From an uncultured Mucilaginibacter sp. (GTDB lineage: Bacteria > Bacteroidota > Bacteroidia > Sphingobacteriales > Sphingobacteriaceae), in the NCBI RefSeq assembly GCF_946479965.1, contig NZ_CAMLHX010000018.1, positions 1-64,000 on the forward strand: a stretch of 64,000 nucleotides of DNA, in the 5' to 3' direction. This document shows, one piece after another, positions 54,604 to 63,237 of this stretch (position 1 is its first letter; each line of letters starts with the position of its first letter). Made by a program: the position numbers and the translations under genes. The notes below the pieces were generated by a model. The model worked only from the letters and a program-made list of their open reading frames with translations. It was not told the origin of the DNA and did not search any database.

Positions 54604-55665
54604 ATGCACAAAACCACCGCGAAGCATAGATTTCAAAGGATCAATCTTTTAAGCATTATACTGCTTTTTGTATTGATACTTGCAGGCGGCGTAGTGCGTA
54701 GCACCGGCTCAGGAATGGGCTGCCCTGATTGGCCCAAGTGTTTTGGCAGGTTCATACCGCCGGTTAGCGCCGAGCAATTGCCCGAAAATTATAAGCAAAA
54801 ATATGTTGAGGGCCGCATGGCTAAGAATCAGCGTTTTGCTAATACATTGGATGTTTTCGGCTATTCTGATCTGGCAAGGCGCCTGCGCGAAGACAGATCA
54901 ATATTGGTTCCCGAAGAGTTTAATGCCGCCCGCACCTGGACGGAATACGTTAACCGCCTTATTGGTGCCGCATCAGGCATATTTTTATTGCTCACCGCTG
55001 TATATTCTTTTGCTTATTCAGATAAAAATAAGCTGATTCCTTTTTTAAGCGTTTTTAATTTGATACTGATCGGCTTTCAGGCATGGTTGGGGTCTATAGT
55101 AGTTTCAACCAATTTAGTGGCCTGGATAATTACAGTGCACTTGTTACTGGCGCTGGCTATTTTGGCTATATGTATCGCTACTTATCATTTGGCGCGTGCA
55201 AGTGGTCGCCCTGCCTTGCGTGTTAACGCCATAACCTACATAATTACTATAGCTGCGCTGATCTTATCTGTCGTGCAAATAACATTTGGTACCGAAGTGC
55301 GCGAACGTATTGATGCTGTTGCCACGCGACTACAGGATGGATACCGCTCGACATGGATAAACAATGCAGGAAAAATTTTTACCGATCATCGCGACCTTGC
55401 GTTATTGGTTTTGGCGGTAAACCTTGTTTTATATTTGTTGGTGCGCAGGGGCTTTAACAGGCACTCCATACAGCAGCAGATAATGAGTTTTACGTTTCTG
55501 ATGATCGTTTTGCAGATAGTTACGGGTGTGGCATTGGCTTACTTCGCCCTGCCGCCGGTTGCACAGGCCAGTCATATTGTTTTAGCGAGTTTATTATTTG
55601 GAGCGCAATTTTATTTGCTGCTTAATTTATTCCGCTCGGCGAGTTTACACGGAGGGCATCAATGA
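54604..55665 (+). CDS. ctaA: Heme A synthase (COX15/CtaA)
   Basis: 353 aa, eight-span membrane protein that oxidises heme O to heme A. Signature segments: GGVVRSTGSGMGCPDWPKCF, TWTEYVNRLIGAASGI, TVHLLLALAILAI and IFTDHRDLALLVLA (His ligands). Overlaps ctaB by 4 bp. Confidence 0.95.
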   Translation: MHKTTAKHRFQRINLLSIILLFVLILAGGVVRSTGSGMGCPDWPKCFGRFIPPVSAEQLPENYKQKYVEGRMAKNQRFANTLDVFGYSDLARRLREDRSILVPEEFNAARTWTEYVNRLIGAASGIFLLLTAVYSFAYSDKNKLIPFLSVFNLILIGFQAWLGSIVVSTNLVAWIITVHLLLALAILAICIATYHLARASGRPALRVNAITYIITIAALILSVVQITFGTEVRERIDAVATRLQDGYRSTWINNAGKIFTDHRDLALLVLAVNLVLYLLVRRGFNRHSIQQQIMSFTFLMIVLQIVTGVALAYFALPPVAQASHIVLASLLFGAQFYLLLNLFRSASLHGGHQ

Positions 55666-56552
55666 GATTTAGCGATTTTTCAAAGCTCATAAAATTCAGA
55701 CTTACCTTTTTGGTGGTGTTCTCCGCGTCTATATCTTTTATTATTGCCGTTAAGGCAAATGGTGGTAATACATGGGGATCGCTATACAGTTCAGTAATGT
55801 GGATTAACTGGTCAAAGCTGGTTATAGGCGGGTTTTTGGTCACCGCCGCTGCTAACAGTTTTAATGAAGTTATCGAAGTTGATCTGGATAAATTAATGAA
55901 GCGCACCAAGGATCGCCCTATGCCTGCCGGACGGATGACCACGGGACAAGGGTTGGTTTTAGGTTTAGGCATGGGTATGGCGGGAACCTATATTTTAGGG
56001 TCGCTTAATATACTTACGGGTTTGCTATCGGTTTTTTCAATTTTGCTTTATGCATTTGCCTACACGCCATTAAAAAGGAAGTCGCCGATATCTGTTTTTG
56101 TAGGAGCGTTCCCCGGGGCATTCCCTGCTTTAATTGGATATGTAGCCGGACAACCCAACGGACGCATAGACGAGATAGCCCTGGTGTTATTTTCGATCCA
56201 ATTTGTATGGCAGTTTGTGCATTTCTGGGCAATTGCCTGGGTGCTCGATGATGATTATAAATTGGCAGGTTTCCGTTTATTACCAACCGGCAGTAGGGAT
56301 ACCGGCAGCGCGATAATTACTGTTATATTTGCGGTTATATTAGTGCCTGTAAGCTTGTTACCCACTATTTTAGGATACGGTGGTTATTTTGTAGGCGGTG
56401 TATCGTTAATTTGCAGCTTGATATTTTTGTACCAAGCAATTATGTTGTTGCGTACCCGGCAGATACCCGAAGCCAGGAAACTGATGTTCGGTTCGTTTTT
56501 TTGGTTGCCGGTAGTACAGTTAATGTTTTTATTTGATTTTATAGGAAAGTGA
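55662..56552 (+). CDS. ctaB: Protoheme IX farnesyltransferase (heme O synthase)
   Basis: 296 aa UbiA-family prenyltransferase. The DxxxD motifs are NSFNEVIEVDLDKLMKRTKD and the later DDDYKLAGF region. Adds the hydroxyethylfarnesyl tail to heme b, the step before ctaA. ATG overlaps the ctaA stop. Confidence 0.95.
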   Translation: MRFSDFSKLIKFRLTFLVVFSASISFIIAVKANGGNTWGSLYSSVMWINWSKLVIGGFLVTAAANSFNEVIEVDLDKLMKRTKDRPMPAGRMTTGQGLVLGLGMGMAGTYILGSLNILTGLLSVFSILLYAFAYTPLKRKSPISVFVGAFPGAFPALIGYVAGQPNGRIDEIALVLFSIQFVWQFVHFWAIAWVLDDDYKLAGFRLLPTGSRDTGSAIITVIFAVILVPVSLLPTILGYGGYFVGGVSLICSLIFLYQAIMLLRTRQIPEARKLMFGSFFWLPVVQLMFLFDFIGK

Positions 56553-56553
56553 G

Positions 56554-57138
56554 ATGATGATGGCTCAGATACAACAGGAAGATAAATTAAACCTCGGCGC
56601 TAAAAAATTCAATATGTGGATCTTCATATTCACATCATTTATGTTTTTTGCGGCGCTTACCAGCGGTTTTATAGTATACATTGGCGGCCGTGGTGGCAAG
56701 GCTCTTGGCATGCAGTTGCCCTCCGCGTTTATGTATAGTACATTTGTAATAGCGTTAAGTAGTGTTACCATGTATTTGGCATCAAGGGCGGCAAAGCAGT
56801 TGAATTTTGCCAGGCAGCGTCTTTTTTTAACCCTAACCATTTTTCTGGGTGTCGTATTTTTTATTATACAGATACTAGGATGGGGTGCTTTGGTTAAAGC
56901 CGACGCGTTTTTAGTTAATAACAACGCATCTATATCCTTTGTATATATTTTTACAGGGATGCACCTTTTGCACATTATAGCCGGATTGGTCTTGTTAACT
57001 TTTGCATTAGTTAGAAGCCACCGCAATGTGCCTCAGGTAAAGAACTTATATAACATGCAGATGTCATCTATTTTTTGGCATTTTGTGGATATTATATGGA
57101 TTTATCTGTATGTTTTTTTACTTTTGAACCAACATTAA
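56554..57138 (+). CDS. Cytochrome c oxidase subunit III (first copy)
   Basis: 194 aa with five membrane spans, the short CyoC/caa3 form of subunit III (WIFIFTSFMFFAALTSGFIV; TGMHLLHIIAGLVLLTFALV; IFWHFVDIIWIYLYVFLLL). It stabilises the subunit I core. Three in-frame ATGs open the gene within 9 nt; the first follows ctaB by one base. A second, longer subunit III gene follows. Confidence 0.9.
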   Translation: MMMAQIQQEDKLNLGAKKFNMWIFIFTSFMFFAALTSGFIVYIGGRGGKALGMQLPSAFMYSTFVIALSSVTMYLASRAAKQLNFARQRLFLTLTIFLGVVFFIIQILGWGALVKADAFLVNNNASISFVYIFTGMHLLHIIAGLVLLTFALVRSHRNVPQVKNLYNMQMSSIFWHFVDIIWIYLYVFLLLNQH

Positions 57139-57163
57139 TAACAATTTCATAGCTAAACTAGAA

Positions 57164-57892
57164 ATGAGCGAAGCAGTATCAAAAATTGATGAAATAAAAA
57201 CAACGCCGTGGGCCGGCGGCCATTCCCCATTTAAGGTTGAGTATGGCAAAATGATGATGTGGTTTTTCCTGTTGTCAGACGCCTTTACTTTTTCTTCCTT
57301 ACTTATATCATACGGCACGCTTCGTTTTAGTATGCCTACCTGGCCGGCTGCCGATAAGGTTTTCCAATCTGTACCGGGTTTGGTAGATAGCGGTTATCCA
57401 CTGGTTTTTGTGGGTATTATGACATTCATCCTGATCATGAGTTCGGTTACCATGGTATTAGCTGTTGAGGCCGGCCATCGTAACTCTAAAAAAGAGGTAG
57501 TTACCTGGATGATATTCACTATCATCGGTGGCCTTATGTTCCTGGGTTGCCAGGCTTTAGAGTGGACACATCTTCATCACGAAGGTTTCTGGTGGGCAAG
57601 CATTCCTAAAGATACACACGCGTTAAAAGAGTTTTTCAGTGATGAGCATGGCGTATTATCAGCGCAGCAAACAGCTGCCCAGGCTTTTGCCAACTTGTTT
57701 TTCACTATTACAGGTTTCCACGGTTTCCACGTATTTAGCGGTGTTATTATCAATATCGTTATAACACTTAACGTTTTAGCCGGTACTTACGAAAAACGCG
57801 GTAGTTATTTAATGATCGAGAAAGTTGGCCTTTACTGGCACTTTGTAGATTTGGTTTGGGTATTCGTGTTTACCTTCTTTTATTTAGTATAA
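57164..57892 (+). CDS. Cytochrome c oxidase subunit III (second copy)
   Basis: 242 aa, same family as the gene upstream but with a longer central loop (EWTHLHHEGFWWASIPKDTH) before the last three spans; the ending GLYWHFVDLVWVFVFTFFYL is the subunit III signature. Two tandem subunit III genes are usual in Bacteroidota caa3-type clusters. Which copy is in the mature enzyme, or whether both are, cannot be read from sequence. Confidence 0.9.
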   Translation: MSEAVSKIDEIKTTPWAGGHSPFKVEYGKMMMWFFLLSDAFTFSSLLISYGTLRFSMPTWPAADKVFQSVPGLVDSGYPLVFVGIMTFILIMSSVTMVLAVEAGHRNSKKEVVTWMIFTIIGGLMFLGCQALEWTHLHHEGFWWASIPKDTHALKEFFSDEHGVLSAQQTAAQAFANLFFTITGFHGFHVFSGVIINIVITLNVLAGTYEKRGSYLMIEKVGLYWHFVDLVWVFVFTFFYLV

Positions 57893-57910
57893 CAATATAA
57901 AATATATCAT

Positions 57911-58258
57911 ATGTCATCACATACAGAAGTAACACACCATGACCACGATGAGCACGGTGAAGGAATGACCAAAAAGAAAATATGGCAAATATTTTGGGTT
58001 TTATTGGGCATTACTACGGTAGAATTTATTATAGCGCTTTATTGCGTGCCAAAAGGTGTGTTCAGCATCAGCGTGGCTAATCCTATATATATAGTTTTAA
58101 CACTGGCCAAAGCATTTTATATAGTGGCTTACTTTATGCACTTGAAGTTTGAAAAGGTGGGTCTGGTTTATTCTATAATTGTGCCTATTCTATTCATCAT
58201 CGGTTTGATCCTGGTGCTTACTAATGAGAGCCACCACTGGATTGGATTGAGAGCATAA
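57911..58258 (+). CDS. Cytochrome c oxidase subunit IV (small membrane subunit)
   Basis: 115 aa with three membrane spans and a His/Asp-rich N-terminus (TEVTHHDHDEHGEG). Pattern IWQIFWVLLGITTVEFIIAL and AKAFYIVAYFMHLKFEKVG is that of the prokaryotic COX4 family. Its stop is immediately followed by the SCO1 ATG. Confidence 0.88.
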   Translation: MSSHTEVTHHDHDEHGEGMTKKKIWQIFWVLLGITTVEFIIALYCVPKGVFSISVANPIYIVLTLAKAFYIVAYFMHLKFEKVGLVYSIIVPILFIIGLILVLTNESHHWIGLRA

Positions 58259-58957
58259 ATGAAAATCCGCTTAGTTAAAAAAATACTGATCCTGGCAGCC
58301 ATACTGGCGCTGCCGGGATTTTTATATTATTTACTTACCGCAAAGGGTAAAAACAGGTATAAACCGCTGCCGGTTTACGGCCCCAAACAGGTAGCCAAAA
58401 CCGGTCATAAGTTTCACGGCAAGTTTATTCCTGATACCATTTACCACCAGTTGCCGGATTTTAAACTGACAGATCAGGACGGGCGCGAGCTTACAGGTAA
58501 AAGTCTTGACAGCAATATTTTTGTAGCTAACTTTTTCTACACCAATTGCACCGGCGTTTGCGAAACCACCAACACTAATTTGAAGGCCTTGCTTGATACT
58601 TATAAAAAGAACAAGCTGGTTTCATTTGTATCTATAACGGTCGATCCGCAGCGCGATTCAGTAGCCGCTTTAAAAAAGTATGCCAAGCAGTTTAACCCCG
58701 CGGGTGTAAAGTGGATGTTCCTTACCGGCGATACCGCGCAGGTCTATCCTTTAGCACGCCAGGGCTTCCTGGTTAACGCGGTTGATGCAGGCAATGGTAA
58801 TTTTATTTATAGTGATAAACTGATATTGATAGATAAGAAGAAACGTATCAGGGGATATTATTCAGGGGCCTCAATAGCAGAGATGACCCGGCTAAACGAC
58901 GAGATTAAAGTATTGATAGCCGAAGAGATCCGTGAAATGGATGAACCGCTCTATTGA
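58259..58957 (+). CDS. SCO1/SenC family copper chaperone
   Basis: 232 aa, one N-terminal anchor (ILILAAILALPGFLYYLL) and a thioredoxin fold with CxxxC as NFFYTNCTGVCETT and a distal His-region segment (here SDKLILIDKKKRIRGYY, where the usual His position reads YSDK). The missing distal His is notable, since that residue normally completes the copper site. Position in the oxidase operon implies CuA assembly. Confidence 0.88.
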   Translation: MKIRLVKKILILAAILALPGFLYYLLTAKGKNRYKPLPVYGPKQVAKTGHKFHGKFIPDTIYHQLPDFKLTDQDGRELTGKSLDSNIFVANFFYTNCTGVCETTNTNLKALLDTYKKNKLVSFVSITVDPQRDSVAALKKYAKQFNPAGVKWMFLTGDTAQVYPLARQGFLVNAVDAGNGNFIYSDKLILIDKKKRIRGYYSGASIAEMTRLNDEIKVLIAEEIREMDEPLY

Positions 58958-58960
58958 GAG

Positions 58961-59051
58961 TCAAGAATCAAGAGCCAAGACTCAAGATGGCACAAGTAAA
59001 CACTTAGTATAAACAATAACAAGGTCTTGATTCTTGCATCTTGATTCTTGA
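58961..59051. repeat. Inverted repeat of TCAAGAATC-type units
   Basis: TCAAGAATCAAGA (58961-58973) and its exact complement (59039-59051), with further AAGACTCAAGATG and GTCTTGATTCTTG copies between, fill the gap between the SCO1 and DUF420 genes. No T tail; it looks like a degenerate intergenic repeat. Confidence 0.55.
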
Positions 59052-59063
59052 ATCTAATAAAAC

Positions 59064-59639
59064 ATGACCGATAAATTTATATTCCGATTCGTAGCTATTG
59101 TAACCGTTGTGGTGATACTGGTGGTGATTGTTTTAAACCGTCACATAATTCCCGGTCCGGCGGTAACGCCTGCGTTTACACCTTATTTGCCCATGCTTAA
59201 CGCGTTCATCAACGGCACTTGTACCGTGTTGCTGCTCACATCGCTGTACTACATTAAGCAAGGTAATATTGCCGTACACAAAAGATTGAACATTTTGACG
59301 TTTTGCCTTTCGTCGATATTCCTGGTATCCTACATCCTTTTTCATTACCTGATGCAGCGCGATACCATTTATGGCGATATCAACGGCGATGGTAAAGTTT
59401 TAGGCGATGAGGTAACACAGTATGGTACTTTACGTACTATATATCTTGCAATTTTAACACCGCACATCATTCTTGCTGCCTGTGTTTTGCCGTTAATATT
59501 ATTAAGCTTCCATCGCGGCCTGCAAATGCAGGTTGAAAAACACCGCAAACTGGTGCGCTGGGCTTTCCCTATCTGGTTGTTTGTTACCATAAGTGGTGTA
59601 GTGGTTTATTTAATGATACAACCTTTCTATCATTTTTAA
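59064..59639 (+). CDS. DUF420 membrane protein
   Basis: 191 aa, five membrane spans (FRFVAIVTVVVILVVIVL at the start; HIILAACVLPLILLSFHRGL), with histidines at membrane edges. DUF420 proteins accompany caa3-type oxidases and SCO1; some relatives are CtaM-like assembly factors. Last gene of the respiratory block, followed by a strong terminator. Confidence 0.88.
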   Translation: MTDKFIFRFVAIVTVVVILVVIVLNRHIIPGPAVTPAFTPYLPMLNAFINGTCTVLLLTSLYYIKQGNIAVHKRLNILTFCLSSIFLVSYILFHYLMQRDTIYGDINGDGKVLGDEVTQYGTLRTIYLAILTPHIILAACVLPLILLSFHRGLQMQVEKHRKLVRWAFPIWLFVTISGVVVYLMIQPFYHF

Positions 59640-59654
59640 CCTGATAAGATTATT

Positions 59655-59697
59655 TAAAAAAGCCTCCTGCGCTGAAGCGTTCCGGAGGCTTTTTTTA
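59655..59697. terminator. Strong bidirectional terminator closing the respiratory block
   Basis: An A-run then AGCCTCC (59661-59667), a 16-nt loop containing GCGCT/AGCG, GGAGGCT (59684-59690) and a T-run to 59697. It has poly-U on both strands. Confidence 0.9.
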
Positions 59698-59771
59698 TTT
59701 ATATAGTATATTTATTAAAATATTTCAGTTTCTCTGCAACCAATTGCCTGTAGCTTTCATCTTACTGTTAA

Positions 59772-60344
59772 ATGCTATTATTGAAACCAACTTACACAAT
59801 TGATGAATTACTTACCCGCTGCAAAGCGGGCGATCGGAAAGCGCAGGAAGTTTTGTATAAGCTGTTGGCTCCGAAGATGCTGGGCGTTTGCATGCGTTAT
59901 GCGACGGATAAAGGCGAGGCGGAAGACATGTTGCAAAATGGCTTTATTAATGTTTTTAAAAAGCTTGCTGATTACCGCGGTGATGGCGCTTTTGAAGGTT
60001 GGGTTAGGCGGATAATGGTACACAGCGCGATAGAGTATCATCGCAAATACCACAAAACGCTGCAGTTGATGGATGTTACCGGTTCAGACCATGAGCCATC
60101 AGTTAATGCCGCCGCAATAGCTACACTCAGCGCGAAGGAGCTGATGGGATTCATCCAGGGATTGCCGTACAACTATCGTATGGTATTTAACTTATACGCC
60201 ATTGAAGGCTATTCGCATAAAGAAATAGGCGAGATGGTGGGCATAACGGAAGGGGCGTCTAAATCGCAATTATCAAGGGCGCGCTCAATTTTAAAAGATA
60301 TGGTTATCAAAATGGAGGATAAAAGATATGGAAATGCGGGATAA
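59772..60344 (+). CDS. ECF-type RNA polymerase sigma-70 factor
   Basis: 190 aa. Region 2: GEAEDMLQNGFINVFKKLAD and FEGWVRRIMVHSAIEYHRK; region 4: LPYNYRMVFNLYAIEGYSHK and EMVGITEGASKSQLSRARS. Overlaps the next gene by 17 bp, which encodes a likely membrane anti-sigma partner. Different subtype from the sigma factor at 10121. Confidence 0.92.
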   Translation: MLLLKPTYTIDELLTRCKAGDRKAQEVLYKLLAPKMLGVCMRYATDKGEAEDMLQNGFINVFKKLADYRGDGAFEGWVRRIMVHSAIEYHRKYHKTLQLMDVTGSDHEPSVNAAAIATLSAKELMGFIQGLPYNYRMVFNLYAIEGYSHKEIGEMVGITEGASKSQLSRARSILKDMVIKMEDKRYGNAG

Positions 60345-61095
60345 GGAGTTTGACCAATTATTTAATGCTAAGCTGAACGATTTTGAAGTTGAGCCATCAG
60401 CAGAAGTGTGGCAAAACATTACCGGCGAACTGAATGGTAAAAAAGCGAAACGCTCAGTAATACCCTACTTAAGTATCGCGGCAAGTATTGTTGTGCTTGC
60501 GTCGGTATCAGTTTGGTTTTTTAACCGCACGCCGGAGAAAGTTGAGCAGCATCCCGTAAAATTGGTTAAACATACGAAGCCTGTTAAGCAGCAACCAAAT
60601 GTTGTTATAGCTGAGGCCGCGCCCAAGGTTAATGCAACAAGTGGCGACGTCGCGATTAGCAAACCAAGCGTTCCGGCGAGGATCAGGCGGCAGAACAACC
60701 AGGCTCAAACCACGGAAAATATAAAACAAGAAACGAACATTACACTCGACCCGGTAGTGAAAAAGCCTGAACAGTTTTTGACTATCGTGCCGGCAGAAAA
60801 GGTTCCTGTTTTGGAGCCGGCAGTTTCTGTGAACGCTGTTGCCTTAAACGTGGCTACATTGACTGATCATCCGGTTGAAAATATTGAGAAGCAGACCGAC
60901 GCCATCAATACTCCCACGCAGGAGAAGGCTCCCGTAAAAAAACGCGCCGGCGGGTTGGGTAGCTTTATCAATACAATAATTGCCGCGGTTGATAAGCGCG
61001 AAGATAAACTGATAGAGTTTACAGACGCTGCTAACGACGAAGGATCCAGACTTACAGGCGTAAACCTGGGTATTTTAAAAATAAAGAAACAATAA
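60328..61095 (+). CDS. Single-span membrane protein, probable anti-sigma factor
   Basis: 255 aa: a short cytoplasmic N-terminus (DKEFDQLFNAKLNDFEVEPS), one span (about 47-64, LSIAASIVVLASVSVWFF) and a long periplasmic Pro/Val/Lys-rich low-complexity part. The position directly after an ECF sigma gene with overlap supports the anti-sigma role; no catalytic motif is seen. Confidence 0.65.
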   Translation: MEMRDKEFDQLFNAKLNDFEVEPSAEVWQNITGELNGKKAKRSVIPYLSIAASIVVLASVSVWFFNRTPEKVEQHPVKLVKHTKPVKQQPNVVIAEAAPKVNATSGDVAISKPSVPARIRRQNNQAQTTENIKQETNITLDPVVKKPEQFLTIVPAEKVPVLEPAVSVNAVALNVATLTDHPVENIEKQTDAINTPTQEKAPVKKRAGGLGSFINTIIAAVDKREDKLIEFTDAANDEGSRLTGVNLGILKIKKQ

Positions 61096-61114
61096 TATTA
61101 TAACACCAATATAT

Positions 61115-61945
61115 ATGAAACGCTTAATACTAACCGCAATGATAGTTGCTGTTGCAAGCATCGGCTTTGCACAAGATACCACAACAACTACTACAACAAC
61201 CACCGTTAAAAACGGCGACACAACTAAAGTGACTACTGTTGAAAAGAAAGTACTTGTAAAGTTTAGCTTTGGCAATAGAAAAGCTAAAGTTGACAGCGTA
61301 CGCAAGGCCAAAGCCGGCAAGCCCGGATTTAATTTCGGTATCACTTTTTCACGATTTGATATTGGTTTGGCCACGCTGGTTGATAATGGCAGCTTTACCC
61401 TGTCGCCGCAGAATCAGTTTTTAAGTTATAAGCAATGGAAAACCAGTAACGTGGGGTTTGATCTGGTTCAGTTTGGTTACCGCTTTGACAATCATTTTAA
61501 AATGTATATTTCCGGTGGTCTCGATTGGACACTCATTCGTCTGAGAGATAATATTACCATACAAAAGGGCGGTACATCATTAACTTATATAAACGACAAT
61601 GTTGAGTTCAGTAAAAACCGTTTTTCCTCCAGCTATTTGCGTATCCCGTTATCATTTGAGTTCAGAACCAGCGAGTTCTCTAACGGCGAACGCTTCAGGT
61701 TTGTAACCGGTCCGGAAATTGGATTGTTAATGGGTGGAAGAGTTAAGCAGATAAGCGACGAGCGCGGCAAACAAAAGATAGACGACGACTATCATTTTAC
61801 CAAAATGCGCTATGGTGCGTTTGCGCGCTTAGGGTATGGTAGTGGAGGCATATTTGCAAAGTACTACTTTAATGATATGTTTGAGAATAGCCCTGCACAA
61901 GCTGGTTTAAAGAATTTCTCCTTCGGGTTTACGTTTGGGTTTTAA
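61115..61945 (+). CDS. Outer-membrane beta-barrel protein (PorT/OmpA-like barrel)
   Basis: 276 aa with a signal peptide (MKRLILTAMIVAVASIGFA) and a Thr-rich linker (TTTTTTTTVKNGD), then barrel strands (FNFGITFSRFDIG, FDLVQFGYRFDNHFKMYISG, YLRIPLSFEFRTS, RFRFVTGPEIGLLMG) ending in the aromatic FSFGFTFGF. Third gene of the sigma operon and a possible target or sensor of it. Confidence 0.8.
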   Translation: MKRLILTAMIVAVASIGFAQDTTTTTTTTTVKNGDTTKVTTVEKKVLVKFSFGNRKAKVDSVRKAKAGKPGFNFGITFSRFDIGLATLVDNGSFTLSPQNQFLSYKQWKTSNVGFDLVQFGYRFDNHFKMYISGGLDWTLIRLRDNITIQKGGTSLTYINDNVEFSKNRFSSSYLRIPLSFEFRTSEFSNGERFRFVTGPEIGLLMGGRVKQISDERGKQKIDDDYHFTKMRYGAFARLGYGSGGIFAKYYFNDMFENSPAQAGLKNFSFGFTFGF

Positions 61946-61950
61946 TGGGG

Positions 61951-62020
61951 GGGTGGCTCAGCGAAATGTGAGCCACCCTGAGCCACCTCTAAACTGTCGT
62001 AGAATTGCGTAGAGCCACCC
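61951..62020. repeat. Short relative of the GTGAGCC array
   Basis: GGGTGGCTCA (61951-61960) pairs perfectly with TGAGCCACCC (61969-61978) around an 8-nt loop. A second TGAGCCACC starts exactly 10 bp later (61979) and AGAGCCACCC follows at 62011. It begins 6 nt after the barrel-protein stop codon. The rest of the 61946-62161 gap shows nothing else. Confidence 0.65.
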
Positions 62021-62161
62021 TAGTTGCGCCGAAGAAAGGCTCTGATCTGTTACCTTAACGAAAAAATCAAAAGAAACTGGCCGACTCTTTATGAGCCGGC
62101 GAGGTAATAAGTTGAACGTTTTTACAATAGAATTAGGGATGTCGTGACCCGGCCACGTCAC

Positions 62162-62194
62162 AGATTTGACAACTTTCTAAAAGTTGTCAAATCT
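62162..62194. promoter_or_regulatory. 14-bp palindrome over the ABC ATPase promoter, probable operator
   Basis: AGATTTGACAACTT (62162-62175) and its exact complement (62181-62194) enclose only 5 nt. The right arm contains the TTG that serves as -33 element of the downstream promoter, so a bound repressor would block RNA polymerase. Alternatively it is a hairpin with a weak T tail. Confidence 0.6.
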
Positions 62195-62210
62195 TTAAAA
62201 CGTATCTTTG
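62184..62210 (+). promoter_or_regulatory. Promoter of the ABC ATPase gene, predicted leaderless
   Basis: TTG (62184-62186), a 16-nt spacer and TATCTTTG (62203-62210). The ATG at 62217 is 6 nt after the box. Confidence 0.55.
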
Positions 62211-62216
62211 TCATTC

Positions 62217-63218
62217 ATGGCAAGTCCCTCTTCTTTTCTCGAAGCAATATCCATCAGCAAAATTTACCAGGGCAAACAAGCTGCCGGTGTAAAAACCACC
62301 AGCCTGACTATTGCACAGGGGGAAATTACGGCCATAATAGGAGAGAGCGGCAGCGGTAAAAGTACGCTGCTTAAAATGTTGTATGGCCTGCTATCGCCGG
62401 ATGAAGGGCAAGTACAATTTAAAGGCGAGCGCATTTGGGGCCCAGAAGAAAAATTGATACCCGGGCACGATGCCATGCGCATGGTTACGCAGGATACCGA
62501 TGGCCTAAACGTTTTTGCTAAGGTTTGGGATAACATAGCCGTGCTTTTACCCAACACAGACGTAGCCGCCAAAGAAGAAAACACCCAACGCGTACTGAAG
62601 CAATTAAATATTGAGCGCATAGCCGACAAGCAAGTTGCCTATTTAAGCGGCGGCGAAAAGCAGCGTGTAGCCATAGCCCGCGCCCTGGTAAGCAAACCCG
62701 AAGTTTTATTGCTGGATGAACCGTTCAATCAAGTTGATACTTCCTTTCGGGAAGGTTTGCAACAGGATATACGGCAGGTAGTAAAGGAAACAGGACTAAC
62801 TGTTATAATGGTATCGCATGATCCGGCGGAAGTGCTGTCAATGGCGGATGAACTGATCGTTTTAAAAGACGGAGAGATATTGGAAGCCGGCCATCCCAAA
62901 ACCTTATATCAAACGCCACAGAATTTATATACCGCCCGGTTACTAACCGGCTGCAATGTGCTTACTCAAAGTGAGGCTGCTCTTTGCGGCATACACAGCA
63001 CTAAAGAGCACGTAGTGATCTACCCCGAATGGGCCAAACCCACCGGCAGCTGGACGCGTAAAGACTGGACCATAAAGCAACTGCTTTTTAAAGGTATTAA
63101 CGAAGGATTACTGGTTGATAAAAATGGGGTAACTCTCCGATTGATCAATGACCAGCCTGATAAATATCATGAAGGGGATAAAGTGCATATTAAAGTAAGC
63201 AGGTATTTGGAGTTTTAA
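62217..63218 (+). CDS. Orphan ABC transporter ATP-binding protein
   Basis: 333 aa. Walker A GESGSGKST, Q-loop near MVTQDTDGLNVF, signature LSGGEKQR, Walker B VLLLDEP and H-loop VSHDPAEV are all intact. An extra C-terminal domain (about 235-333) resembles the TOBE-like tail of importer ATPases. No permease or binding protein is next to it, so the substrate is unknown. The ATG at 62217 is preferred to a TTG at 62208, which lies in the -7 box. Confidence 0.9.
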   Translation: MASPSSFLEAISISKIYQGKQAAGVKTTSLTIAQGEITAIIGESGSGKSTLLKMLYGLLSPDEGQVQFKGERIWGPEEKLIPGHDAMRMVTQDTDGLNVFAKVWDNIAVLLPNTDVAAKEENTQRVLKQLNIERIADKQVAYLSGGEKQRVAIARALVSKPEVLLLDEPFNQVDTSFREGLQQDIRQVVKETGLTVIMVSHDPAEVLSMADELIVLKDGEILEAGHPKTLYQTPQNLYTARLLTGCNVLTQSEAALCGIHSTKEHVVIYPEWAKPTGSWTRKDWTIKQLLFKGINEGLLVDKNGVTLRLINDQPDKYHEGDKVHIKVSRYLEF

Positions 63219-63237
63219 AAAAACTACGCCCTAATTC

